Below, one piece after another: positions 10,066-18,729 of a DNA stretch of 64,000 nt. The notes beneath the pieces are model-generated. The model saw nothing but the letters and a program-made list of their open reading frames with translations, had not been told where the DNA came from and did no database searches. This stretch comes from Faecalibacterium prausnitzii (GTDB taxonomy: Bacteria > Bacillota > Clostridia > Oscillospirales > Ruminococcaceae). The stretch is taken from assembly GCF_003287495.1 (NCBI RefSeq), contig NZ_PRLE01000002.1, positions 248,001 through 312,000 on the forward strand, in the 5' to 3' direction. A program made the translations under genes and the position numbers. The stretch's first letter is position 1. Each line of letters starts with the position of its first letter.

Positions 10066-10971
10066 ATGGCTACGGTTACAGTACTAATGTCAACATATAA
10101 TGGTGAAAAGTATTTAGAAGAACAGATTGATAGCATAGTAAAGCAAGAAGGAGTAAATGTTAAGATACTCGTTCGAGATGATGGGTCAACAGATGGAACA
10201 CAAAAAATGCTTGACCAATTTCAAGAAAAAGGAATTCTTCATTGGTATACAGGACATAATTTAAGAAGTGCAAAAAGTTTTTTAGACTTAGTATCATGCG
10301 CACCGATGTCAGACTATTACGCGTTTTGTGATCAAGATGATGTGTGGAACTCAGACAAACTTTATCGTGCAATAAGTAAACTTGAATGTCTAAAGGATGA
10401 CTCCAAACCTAGATTATATTGCAGTAACTACCAGTTGGTCGATGCTAAGCTGGAAAACCTGCCAGATAATGGTCATATAAGCACCGTAACATTTAATGCA
10501 GCACTTGTTTCAAGCTGTTGTACAGGATGTACAGTAGTGTTTGATAGAAAACTGCTGGAGATTTTAAAAATTGGTTCACCTAAAGTGGTGGTAATGCATG
10601 ATGACTGGGTTCATAAAGTATGTTTGGCTGTTGGTGGAACAGTGATATATGATGATTATAAAAGTCTTAAATATCGGCAACATGGAGCTAATGTGGATGG
10701 TGGAGTGCATAACGTAAGAAGCAAATTCCAAAATATTTTTAACAGGATTCGTAGTAAAGATAGAGTACGAAGTCGGCAAATTGGGGAAATTCTAAGGATA
10801 TATAGAAGTGTGATGCCACATAATTATGTGATTCTTGCGGATAAAATTGCGACATATGCTGACAAAAATATATTTTGCCGTATTCAGTTAGCATATGACC
10901 ATGAAATTCGAACACCTTACAAAAGGCTGAATAAAGGGTACAGAGCTGCAATAATTTTAAGATATTATTAA
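10066..10971 (+). CDS. Glycosyltransferase family 2
   Basis: An inverting GT2 (GT-A fold) glycosyltransferase of 301 residues. The N-terminus is the family signature TVTVLMSTYNGEKYLEEQIDS, followed by ILVRDDGSTDGT and the metal/donor region YYAFCDQDDVW. Later MHDDWVHKVCLAVGG resembles the conserved WD region of rhamnosyltransferase-like members, so a deoxyhexose donor is possible but not shown. There is no membrane segment. It starts 2 bases after the GT4 gene and is followed after 28 bases by a polymerase-like gene. Confidence 0.9.
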   Translation: MATVTVLMSTYNGEKYLEEQIDSIVKQEGVNVKILVRDDGSTDGTQKMLDQFQEKGILHWYTGHNLRSAKSFLDLVSCAPMSDYYAFCDQDDVWNSDKLYRAISKLECLKDDSKPRLYCSNYQLVDAKLENLPDNGHISTVTFNAALVSSCCTGCTVVFDRKLLEILKIGSPKVVVMHDDWVHKVCLAVGGTVIYDDYKSLKYRQHGANVDGGVHNVRSKFQNIFNRIRSKDRVRSRQIGEILRIYRSVMPHNYVILADKIATYADKNIFCRIQLAYDHEIRTPYKRLNKGYRAAIILRYY

Positions 10972-10999
10972 GCCTTGTATGACATAGGAGAATATATAA

Positions 11000-12229
11000 G
11001 TGAAAATTAAAGTAAGAAAAAAAGAGATGGAAGTTATTCCTCTTTTGTTCTTTGCGATATTTTACACACTAACAAGAGCTTGGTGCGCAACCAAATTGGG
11101 AGCAATATCTTATATAGCATTTATAGGGATAATATGCACTTTTATAGTTGGATATATAATTACATATAAAAAGCAGAGCGTTAAAATATGTAAAAATTCC
11201 TTTTGGATATGTTATGTATTATATTTGGCCTATATTCTGCTCAATATGTTAGCGGAAGCCGATGCAAGTTCATATGCGATATTTGAATATGTGTTTTATA
11301 TGATGTTTTTATTTGCGATGTGCTATGTTATGGATAATATTGCATTTGAAACAGTCTTGTCAGTGTATGAAATTATTGGTGTAATTATTGCAATAGAAGC
11401 AATTTGGGAGTTTTTTTCAGGAAATATTTTATTTCGGTTAAATTCGGAAATCCAAGTGATTCGAAGAGCCTATGGTTTGATCGGATCGCCACTTACGCTT
11501 GGTATGACGCTTGCCTGTATTGCGTTGATTTCGATGTACAGAGGAATGATTTCCGATAAGAAGCATTACTTAATTGGATTACTTTCAATTATAGGGTTAT
11601 TCTGTACACAGTCACGGGGACCATTAGTAGGATTTACTGTTGGTTTTGCAATCATGGTTTTCATACATAATTATTCTATGAATAGAAATGCAAGATTGCC
11701 ATTTTTGGAGGGAGGCTTAAAAGCTGTTGCTGCTTTATGCGCTTTGTACATTTTAATCAAATGGTTGAGTAGCTACAATGGAATTGCTAATACGATTTAT
11801 CAACGTATTCAAACAATACTGGTTTGGAATTCCACTGAGAGTGCGAACTACCAACGAATGTCAAAATGGCAGGAAGCATTTGATTTATTTAAGATGAATC
11901 CAATATTTGGAATTGGTGTTAGTTCAACAGGATCAAGAGCCACGACTGGTATTGTTCTAGAAAGTGGAGTGCTAAAAAAACTTGTCGAGACAGGTATAAT
12001 GGGGTTTGCGTTATATTACTATATGATGATTGGTGAGTCCTTAAAAAATATAAGACGGGCTGCGAAACATCATACTAAATATTGCGCATTAGCTGCAGGC
12101 GTGATGAGTTCAATTTTTGTTGAAAATTTTATCATGCAGATTGTAGAATCGGCGGGAGTATTTATGATTTTTATGTGGTTCTTTACATATTTGATTGTTG
12201 TTAATCGGGGGGGGGATGGAATAGAATAA
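11000..12229 (+). CDS. O-antigen ligase/polymerase family membrane protein (Wzy-like)
   Basis: A polytopic membrane protein of 409 residues with about ten hydrophobic segments, a large extracytoplasmic loop near residues 240-320, and the conserved FCTQSRGPLVGF stretch of the O-antigen ligase/Wzy superfamily. It would join repeat units on the outer face of the membrane. Translation starts at GTG 11000 after AGGAGA. A run of nine G (12207-12215) sits six codons before the stop: the current frame ends NRGGDGIE, while a net change of -2 or +1 G would extend the protein through the 94-base gap to a stop just inside the next gene. A second polymerase-like gene follows directly. Confidence 0.8.
   Translation: MKIKVRKKEMEVIPLLFFAIFYTLTRAWCATKLGAISYIAFIGIICTFIVGYIITYKKQSVKICKNSFWICYVLYLAYILLNMLAEADASSYAIFEYVFYMMFLFAMCYVMDNIAFETVLSVYEIIGVIIAIEAIWEFFSGNILFRLNSEIQVIRRAYGLIGSPLTLGMTLACIALISMYRGMISDKKHYLIGLLSIIGLFCTQSRGPLVGFTVGFAIMVFIHNYSMNRNARLPFLEGGLKAVAALCALYILIKWLSSYNGIANTIYQRIQTILVWNSTESANYQRMSKWQEAFDLFKMNPIFGIGVSSTGSRATTGIVLESGVLKKLVETGIMGFALYYYMMIGESLKNIRRAAKHHTKYCALAAGVMSSIFVENFIMQIVESAGVFMIFMWFFTYLIVVNRGGDGIE
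12207..12215 (+). repeat. G9 homopolymer at 3' end of polymerase gene
   Basis: Nine consecutive G in AT-rich DNA, inside the coding sequence of the polymerase at 11000-12229. Slipped-strand changes here would alter the last residues. With 7 or 10 G the frame continues as WNRIIQKIISTIDKKLAF and onward, to a TAG that overlaps the start of the next gene. Confidence 0.8.
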
Positions 12230-12323
12230 TACAGAAAATTATTAGTACTATAGATAAAAAACTCGCCTTCATTGGATGCAGTGGTTTGTATTCCATATCA
12301 AGATCAATGGAGGTGAGTCACTT

Positions 12324-13673
12324 ATGTCGTTGCTAGTATTTTTTGTTTTGACAATTGTTTTATTGTATATTACCTTTGAAGTAAGCAATAAAGATATATT
12401 ATCACCAGGGGTATTGTTACTACTAGGATATTTGGTCGCTACGATATTTGGAATATATAACATTGAAAGATGGAAAACGAATATTTCTGATTTTATGCTA
12501 ATTGTAGTTTCATTGGGCATTGTGTTCTTTGTTATCGGAGATGCGCTTGGTAGAAAAATTAGAATTCGTCCATCAAGAACAAAGAATAATATTTCTTCGA
12601 TGCAGTTGAAGAATCTTGAAGGAAAACAGGGCCTAATAAAATTAGCATTTGTCAGTTTGTTTTGCCTGCTATTTACATACTTAGTATGGAAAGAGATGGT
12701 TCGAATAGCATATGCCGATTTTAAGTCGTGGGGAAATATAGTTTATAACTATAAAATAAATAAGGCAAACTATGCTATGTCTGGACTGGGAAAATGGGCC
12801 GGAAAATTGACAAAAGCAAGTGCTTATGTTTATTTGCTTGTCTTTGCAAATAATATAACTCAAAGCGAAAAGCTTAAGCTAAAAAGCATGAAAAAGAATA
12901 TAATATATTTGATTCCGGGAGTTTTTTATTGTGTACAGCAATGGATTTTGGGTGCAAGAATTGGTGTTATTGGATTCATGGTTTCTATAGCATTTTCGAT
13001 AGGAATCTGCCGATGGATAAAATATAGAAAAGTTTATAAAATCAATATAAACACATTGATTAAGGGCTTTGTTGGCGCAATGGTGATTTGCGTGTGTTTC
13101 TTTAAAATCAAGGAACTTGTGGGACGACAGCAAGAAAGTCTAGGAGTGTTAGATTATGTGGCAACCTATCTGGGGGGATCGTTTGATTTGTTTAGCCAAT
13201 ATATGAGAGAGACTAGAGGAGCATTTAAAGGATATGAAAGTTTTTCGGGCGTTGTGGACAATTTGCAGTCGTATTTTGGGGTATTGAAAAATGTGACAAT
13301 AGTTACATCGCATGAATTTAGAAATGCGGCTACAGGAGTTACAATTGGAAACACTTATACGGGCTTTAGAAATTATTACAATGACTATGGAATTTTTGGA
13401 GTTTGTATTTTGTCGAATATGCTAGCAGTGATTTTTTCGAGTACATATACTAGGATAAAGAGATTAAATAGAGTGAAACAAGGAGATTTGGTTCTCATTG
13501 TTTTTTATTCGACACAGATTTTCTGTATGCCATTTCACTTCTTTACAGATTACTTTTTTCCTAGAATATCGTTGAATATGGTAATTGACTTCATGCTCAT
13601 TGTAATTCTTACATGTTTTGTGTTTAACAAAAAAGATTTAATATTAAAGGCAGAGGAAATAGAAAAAATATGA
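12324..13673 (+). CDS. Oligosaccharide repeat unit polymerase (Wzy-type)
   Basis: An integral membrane protein of 449 residues with about ten to twelve hydrophobic segments, resembling the O-antigen polysaccharide polymerase family that joins lipid-linked repeat units. ATG 12324 follows GGAGGTGA; an upstream ATG at 12276 in the same frame has no ribosome site. Charged loops include SKDILSPGVLLLLGY early and GRQQESLGVLDYVATYLGGSFDLFSQYM in the middle, the latter encoded partly by a G6 run (13172-13177). The end overlaps the next gene by four bases. Two polymerase-like genes in one cluster is unusual; one may act as a ligase or serve another polymer. Confidence 0.75.
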   Translation: MSLLVFFVLTIVLLYITFEVSNKDILSPGVLLLLGYLVATIFGIYNIERWKTNISDFMLIVVSLGIVFFVIGDALGRKIRIRPSRTKNNISSMQLKNLEGKQGLIKLAFVSLFCLLFTYLVWKEMVRIAYADFKSWGNIVYNYKINKANYAMSGLGKWAGKLTKASAYVYLLVFANNITQSEKLKLKSMKKNIIYLIPGVFYCVQQWILGARIGVIGFMVSIAFSIGICRWIKYRKVYKININTLIKGFVGAMVICVCFFKIKELVGRQQESLGVLDYVATYLGGSFDLFSQYMRETRGAFKGYESFSGVVDNLQSYFGVLKNVTIVTSHEFRNAATGVTIGNTYTGFRNYYNDYGIFGVCILSNMLAVIFSSTYTRIKRLNRVKQGDLVLIVFYSTQIFCMPFHFFTDYFFPRISLNMVIDFMLIVILTCFVFNKKDLILKAEEIEKI

Positions 13674-14944
13674 AAATACTTGTATTACATGCACACACAG
13701 CAAATCGTGGAGATGAGGCTGCAGTAAAAGCAATGGTGGATGAAATTCTTGAAGCAAAACCGAATGCCAATATAACGATTTGTATCAATGGAAATACTTT
13801 TTATCCCAATATGCCTGAGCAAGTCAAACAGATAGGACGTATGCCTAAGTTGCATTCAAAAATGGCATTGCTGGAGTTCTATTTGTTTTATCTGACGGGT
13901 ACAAAATTTGCTATATCGAAAGAATGCAAAGAATTTAGGACGGAATTACTTGAAGCTGATTTGGTATTGCATGCACCGGGAGGCCCTTCAATTGGCGATA
14001 TTTATTCGAAGGTTGAAAAGCTATACTTATATCGGCTCAATCTTGCGAGACAGCTGAAAATTCCTTATATGTTCTATGCGCCTTCTATGGGGCCGTTTAA
14101 TAGTGGAAAAAACGATGATCTTAGAAAAAAAGTAATCTCAGGCGCGGATAAAGTTGTTGTACGAGATCCGATTTCAAAGCAGTATCTTAACCAATACCTT
14201 CCAAACGTTCAAGTGGAGCAACATTTGGATTCTGCGCTGCAGCATGATGTTGAAATTCAGAAGTATGATGATATTTATAACAGTTATGCAGCACTAAAGG
14301 AATTTATTCGGATTCATCCTAAGTGCCTTGGAATTACTGTTACGGATTTGGCATGGCATCCTACACATGGAAAAACAAAGTTACAGACTCTGATTCCTGA
14401 GGTTTTTCAGAAATTTGTAGATGAAAAGATAGCAGAGGGTTATGGAATTGTCTACATTCCGCAACTGTATGGCGCAAATGATGATACAACATTGATGAAT
14501 CAATTTATGCGGCAGAAACACACGTTTATGGTAGAAGCAAATAAGCCTGAATACGATGCATACTTTCAACAATATGTTATTGGAAAGTTGTACGCAGTTG
14601 TTGGAATGCGCTATCACAGTAATATTTTTTCTGCAAAAATGGGAACGCCCTTTGTGTCTGTCTCCTATGAGCAAAAAATGAAAGGATTTATGGAAAAGAT
14701 TGGGCTGGACGAATACTGCATTCCAATTGACGAATTGACGTTAGAATGTTTGGAAGATACTTTCAATAAGATGTGCAATAATTATCCGGCATATAAAGAA
14801 AAACTAAAAGAAAAACATCTTCAGATGAAAAAGGATTCTCATAGAACAACAGAAGATGCACTTGCTATACTGGAGAAAAAACATGTTAAGAAAAATAAAA
14901 AACAATCTAAAAATTGCATTGAACCGAGCAGGAATGTTCCTTGA
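13670..14944 (+). CDS. Polysaccharide pyruvyl transferase family protein
   Basis: The second pyruvyl-transferase-family gene of the cluster, 424 residues. It opens MKILVLHAHTANRGDEAAVKAM, where NRGDEA matches the family's N-terminal glycine/Asp motif, and continues LVLHAPGGPSIGD, YAPSMGPFNS and VVGMRYHSNIFSAKMGTPFVSVSYE. It should be cytoplasmic. Its ATG overlaps the previous stop, and its own 3' end overlaps the nitroreductase-like gene by 62 bases. The Lys-rich C-terminal tail lies in that overlap, which is long for an operon and may mark an extension by frameshift or a fused boundary. Confidence 0.85.
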   Translation: MKILVLHAHTANRGDEAAVKAMVDEILEAKPNANITICINGNTFYPNMPEQVKQIGRMPKLHSKMALLEFYLFYLTGTKFAISKECKEFRTELLEADLVLHAPGGPSIGDIYSKVEKLYLYRLNLARQLKIPYMFYAPSMGPFNSGKNDDLRKKVISGADKVVVRDPISKQYLNQYLPNVQVEQHLDSALQHDVEIQKYDDIYNSYAALKEFIRIHPKCLGITVTDLAWHPTHGKTKLQTLIPEVFQKFVDEKIAEGYGIVYIPQLYGANDDTTLMNQFMRQKHTFMVEANKPEYDAYFQQYVIGKLYAVVGMRYHSNIFSAKMGTPFVSVSYEQKMKGFMEKIGLDEYCIPIDELTLECLEDTFNKMCNNYPAYKEKLKEKHLQMKKDSHRTTEDALAILEKKHVKKNKKQSKNCIEPSRNVP

Positions 14945-15866
14945 ATTTTATCAGGACTATAAAAACTATAAAAGGTGGAATTATAATAATCCTGCAGTAA
15001 AGACGCGCGCAGCACAAGAATCAAAGATGCTTCGACAGACCCACATGATTGAAAAGGGAATGTCACTATCTGCTCCGCGAAAGGGGTTCGGCCAGCAGAA
15101 AATTAAAGAACTCTTTGAAATGATGGATCAGTATTTGAAATTGGGTTATCCTTCTGATGGTATGCCTTTTCAAGATGCAATCATAGTACTGAATGCTTAT
15201 GTTCAGATGCAAAGAAAGCTTGGCTATGAAAATGCTGATATGATAGAAAAGCTGAAAAGCTATGATAAATATCGAATTGACGGTCTTACAGCAGGTATAA
15301 AACATGATACGAGAGAAAATTTGTTAAGTAATGCTGACAAGCCGTTCCCGGAGTTCTTTTACAGTCGGCATTCAATGCGTCAATTTGATGGTAGAACTAT
15401 CAATGTTGAGGATATAAAAAAGGCTATTAAAATTGCCCAGAAAGCACCGACAGCGTGTAATCGTCAGGCCAGTAAGGTTTATATGTATACAGACAAGGAG
15501 ACAAATGTAGCTTTGGGGGAACTGATTGCCGGAAACACAGGGTTCCAGCAAGAAGTTCAAAATTATTTGGTTGTTACTGCGGATGTTTCGGCATTTTATG
15601 ATACCTTTGAACGAAATCAAGTGTATGTGGAAGCGGGCCTGTTTTCGATGGCACTTGTTGAAGCATTGCATTATTATGGGATTGGAAGTTGTATTCTTCA
15701 AAATGGAGAATATCATAAAAAGAATAGAAAATTTAAGGATATTTGTAAAAATATCCCCGAAAATGAGCGAATTATCTTGTTTGTTGCAATCGGATATTAT
15801 AAGGACGAGTTCTCCTATGCAGTATCTTTGCGGAAGAATGTTGAAGATGTATTCGTTGTAAAATAA
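14883..15866 (+). CDS. Nitroreductase family protein
   Basis: A 327-residue protein whose C-terminal half is a nitroreductase-type FMN oxidoreductase: SRHSMRQFDGRTINVEDIKKAIKIAQKAPTACNRQ is the typical FMN-binding start, and VEAGLFSMALVEALHYYGIGSCIL the conserved dimer/flavin helix. The N-terminal ~120 residues (HMIEKGMSLSAPRKGFG) are not the usual short lead and may be specific to polysaccharide clusters. The ATG at 14883 follows GGAG and lies inside the end of the previous gene. Nitroreductase-like genes occur in some capsule loci, but their substrate there is unknown to me; a redox step on a sugar precursor or a lost activity are both possible. Confidence 0.8.
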   Translation: MLRKIKNNLKIALNRAGMFLEFYQDYKNYKRWNYNNPAVKTRAAQESKMLRQTHMIEKGMSLSAPRKGFGQQKIKELFEMMDQYLKLGYPSDGMPFQDAIIVLNAYVQMQRKLGYENADMIEKLKSYDKYRIDGLTAGIKHDTRENLLSNADKPFPEFFYSRHSMRQFDGRTINVEDIKKAIKIAQKAPTACNRQASKVYMYTDKETNVALGELIAGNTGFQQEVQNYLVVTADVSAFYDTFERNQVYVEAGLFSMALVEALHYYGIGSCILQNGEYHKKNRKFKDICKNIPENERIILFVAIGYYKDEFSYAVSLRKNVEDVFVVK

Positions 15867-15885
15867 TAAAGGAATATTTATCGAG

Positions 15886-17289
15886 ATGGTAGATAGAAAT
15901 AAAGAACTAGCTGTAAATACAGTTATACTTGGAATTGGCCAATTGATTCCTAAATTTTTAGCGATACTTTTACTTCCACTATTGACATCATATCTTACAA
16001 CAGATGAATACGGAAATTACGATCTGATTTTAAGTATTGCAAGTTTACTGATTCCTATTGTGACAATGCAAATACAGCAGGCCGTATTTAGATATTTACT
16101 TGCATCAAAAAGTGTAGAAGATAAAACTTTCTATGTGACGAGTTCACTTGTATATATCGGTGCTTCATCTATTGTATGCTATCCAGTTGTTTATTTAATC
16201 TTGAGATTATTAAAGATTGATTCGTTTTCAGCATTACTAATCTGCATCCTGTTTTTAAGTGAGGCCCTTTATTCGTTATTGGGACAAATTGTACGTGGGT
16301 TAGGGTATAATGCTAGATATTCTGTAAGTGTTGTTGTTTATTCTGCGGTGAATCTTGTGGCAACAGCGGTGATGTTAATGGGATTTCACTTGGGGTTGCA
16401 GGGTGTCATTATCTCTCTAACAATAGGCTATTTAGGCGCAGATACATATATGGTGATTGCGTCGGGAATGATTAGCTACTTTGAGTTAGACAAATTTTCA
16501 TCGGTGTCTTTGAAGGAACTATTGAATTTTTCAATGCCGATTATTCCGAGTTCAATTGCATTGTGGGTGGTAAATTTATCGGATCGACTAATTATTATCC
16601 ACTTCATGGGTGCAGCAGCAAATGGAATATATGCAGTTGCAAATAAGATACCCTCGTTGTACAGTACGGCATATGGTATTTTTAATTTAGCATGGACAGA
16701 AACGGCAGCTAAGGTTTCTGATGATGGAGACCCGGCAGAATATTATACAAAGCTCTTTTCTGGATTATTTAAATTTTTGATTGGAGTTATGCTAGCCTTG
16801 ATAGCAGTAACACCGATTATCTTTAGAGTGCTTGTCAAGGGAGACTATGGCACAGCTTTTTTTCAAGTTCCGATATTGTATTTTGGAATATTCTTTAATA
16901 GCATTGTTAATTTCTATAGTGGTATTTATATTGCGCTTAAGAGAACAAAACAAGTGGGATACTCATCGGTTGCAGGAGCGATAATTAACGCAGCAATCAA
17001 TGTGCTATTGATTGGGGAAATTGGACTCTATGCAGCATCAATTTCAACTGCAGTATCTTTTTTGGTGATTGCTATTTATAGAGCTGTTGACCTTAATAAA
17101 GTGATAGAGATAAAATATAATATGAAAGAAATCGCAATTGGGATGGGGATGTTTTTGGTATCCACAATTTGCTTGAACAGCAATCAAATGTGGATGATAA
17201 TTTTGTGCTGGTGCTTTGCAGGAATCTATAATATTACTCAAAATATGCAAATTGCAAAAAGAATTATGGGAAAATTCTTAAAAAAGTGA
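15886..17289 (+). CDS. wzx: Polysaccharide flippase (Wzx-like, MOP superfamily)
   Basis: This 467-residue membrane protein with about 12-14 hydrophobic segments would flip lipid-linked repeat units across the membrane for the Wzy-type polymerases. It starts ELAVNTVILGIGQLIPKFLAILLLPLLTSYL, a standard Wzx opening, and has the YGNYDLILSIASLLIPI stretch just after it and AANGIYAVANKIPSLY in the middle. The start follows the nitroreductase-like gene by 19 bases, with a weak ribosome site (AAAGGAATATTTATCGAG). With two polymerase candidates, GTs and modifying enzymes beside it, a Wzx/Wzy-dependent pathway is the best reading. A priming glycosyl-phosphate transferase and chain-length regulator are not in the window. 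Confidence 0.9.
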   Translation: MVDRNKELAVNTVILGIGQLIPKFLAILLLPLLTSYLTTDEYGNYDLILSIASLLIPIVTMQIQQAVFRYLLASKSVEDKTFYVTSSLVYIGASSIVCYPVVYLILRLLKIDSFSALLICILFLSEALYSLLGQIVRGLGYNARYSVSVVVYSAVNLVATAVMLMGFHLGLQGVIISLTIGYLGADTYMVIASGMISYFELDKFSSVSLKELLNFSMPIIPSSIALWVVNLSDRLIIIHFMGAAANGIYAVANKIPSLYSTAYGIFNLAWTETAAKVSDDGDPAEYYTKLFSGLFKFLIGVMLALIAVTPIIFRVLVKGDYGTAFFQVPILYFGIFFNSIVNFYSGIYIALKRTKQVGYSSVAGAIINAAINVLLIGEIGLYAASISTAVSFLVIAIYRAVDLNKVIEIKYNMKEIAIGMGMFLVSTICLNSNQMWMIILCWCFAGIYNITQNMQIAKRIMGKFLKK

Positions 17290-17315
17290 TTGTCATGTAA
17301 GGGAGGTTACATTAT

Positions 17316-18213
17316 ATGATTGGGAAACATGCGTATCTGATAATGGCGCATAATCAGCCAGAACATTTAAGGAAACTCTTGGACGTGCTTGACAACGAAA
17401 GAAATGATATTTTTATTCATCTAGATAAAAAATCCAGTATTGATCCCCAATCGCTCTCGGATATTTGCCAGAAAAGTAAAATGTACTTCACGAATCGACT
17501 AAATGTTTATTGGGGGGGGTACACAGATTGAGGCTGAATTGATTTTACTGGAAGCAGCTGTTTCCAAAGGACAATATCAGTATTATCATTTGTTGACAGG
17601 AGTAGATTTTCCATTAAAAAAGCAATCAGAAATTTTACGTTTTTTCGATGAGCATTATGGGGAAAATTTTATCAGCATCAATGAGGTAAAAAACACTAAA
17701 TATTTAGCGAGAGTGAAGTATTACTATCCTTTGCAAGACCATAAGCAAAATCTGTTGATTAAAATTTGCAGAAAAGTGCTGATAATATGTCAACGCATGT
17801 TTAGTGTGGATAGAACAAAGAGGTATTCGCAAATAAAAAAGTGGGCAATTGGGTCAGCATACTTTGACATAACCGATGATGTTGCTAGATATTTGGTTGG
17901 AAAAAAGAACGAGATAAAAAGTGTGTTTGGAAGCACATTTTGTGCAGATGAAATGTTTTTGCAAACATTAGTTTTAAATTCGGAAATGTATAGAAATTTA
18001 AAGCTTTATAAATCTAGTAAGAATAATCCATATATTCAAAATACTTATATGGATGTCCTTCGCGCGATAGATTGGACAAGAGGAAAACCGTATGTGTGGA
18101 AAAAAGGGGATTATGGTATTTTAATTGGTTCTAATTGTCTCTTTGCAAGAAAATTTGATTTTACAAATAACCCGGAAATTGTAGAGATGCTATATGAGAA
18201 AATCAAGGAATGA
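17316..18213 (+). pseudogene. Core-2/I-branching type glycosyltransferase (GT14), out of frame at G8
   Basis: The gene encodes a GT14-like transferase, a family that includes beta-1,6-N-acetylglucosaminyl and xylosyl transferases. ATG 17316 follows GGGAGG. The first frame reads HAYLIMAHNQPEHLRKLLDVLD and FIHLDKKSS, then stops at 17531 after YWGGYTD. The rest continues in another frame as TQIEAELILLEAAVSKGQYQYYHLLTGVDFPLK. The break is at eight G (17512-17519). Removing one G gives YWGGTQIEAEL and a 298-residue full-length protein; the span is one base over a multiple of three. It is therefore either a phase-variable gene in the OFF state, a recent mutation, or a sequencing error. Confidence 0.85.
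17512..17519 (+). repeat. G8 homopolymer controlling the GT14 frame
   Basis: Eight G in AT-rich DNA. Seven G would put both halves of the glycosyltransferase in one frame. Position inside the 5' third of the gene gives an ON/OFF switch if the tract slips. Confidence 0.8.
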
Positions 18214-18264
18214 TACATAATTGGAACTTTTCTTTGCAGATATTAGGTGTGAAGAAATAGAGTA

Positions 18265-18293
18265 TTGCTTTAAGATTTCTACAGTGATATACT
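18265..18293 (+). promoter_or_regulatory. Sigma-A type promoter
   Basis: TTGCTT (18265-18270), 17 bases, TATACT (18288-18293). It lies just after the polysaccharide cluster and 36 bases before the start of the coiled-coil gene, which it would drive. Confidence 0.5.
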
Positions 18294-18328
18294 TAATATA
18301 TATAAAGAGGAAAAGAGGTCTGTATATT

Positions 18329-18658
18329 ATGCCCCGTCTTAAAGGTAGCAAGAATAAGCTCAAAACTGTGACCGCCGATTTTGCAACACAGATTGCAGAA
18401 AAGCAGTCCGCAAAGGAAGCACTCACAGCGGAAATCGCGTCCATCACCGCCAACATTGACACTTTAAAGGCTGACCTGAAAGAGAAGAAGACTGCTCTGA
18501 AGAAGGCCGAAAAAGAAGTAGCAACGCTGGAAGCAAAAAAGGCAAAGGCAGACGCCAAAGCTGCGGAAGAAACAAAAAAAGCAGAAGCAGAGTCCGTTCT
18601 GAAAAAACTGCTTGCCGAAGGCATGAGTGCCGATGAAATTCTCGCAAAACTGAAATAA
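18329..18658 (+). CDS. Small Ala/Lys-rich coiled-coil protein
   Basis: A 109-residue basic protein starting MPRLKGSKNKLKTVTADF. ATG 18329 follows AAAGAGGTC; an in-frame upstream start at 18221 has no ribosome site. Residues 20-85 form a continuous Ala/Lys/Glu-rich coiled coil, and the C-terminus LLAEGMSADEILAKL looks like a small helix-turn-helix or H-NS-type tail. The basic, PRLKGSKNK opening suggests nucleic-acid contact, but the function is not known to me. It has its own promoter and a strong terminator, so it is a one-gene unit between the polysaccharide cluster and the ICE control region. Confidence 0.75.
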   Translation: MPRLKGSKNKLKTVTADFATQIAEKQSAKEALTAEIASITANIDTLKADLKEKKTALKKAEKEVATLEAKKAKADAKAAEETKKAEAESVLKKLLAEGMSADEILAKLK

Positions 18659-18663
18659 CACGA

Positions 18664-18711
18664 AAAACCCGTGATGGACAGGCATAACGCACTGTTCATC
18701 ACGGGTTTTAG
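18664..18711. terminator. Bidirectional terminator
   Basis: AAAACCCGTGATGGACA (18664-18680) pairs with TGTTCATCACGGGTTTT (18693-18709), a 17-bp stem with one G-U pair and a 12-base loop, flanked by A- and T-runs so it can end both the coiled-coil gene and the opposing ImmA-like gene. Confidence 0.85.
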
Positions 18712-18729
18712 GGTTATAAGAGTATACAG

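Noticed and set aside
17512-17519. Simple assembly error at the G8 tract
   Set aside because: It cannot be excluded, but a second long G tract in the same AT-rich operon makes phase variation at least as likely; kept as a finding with that caveat.
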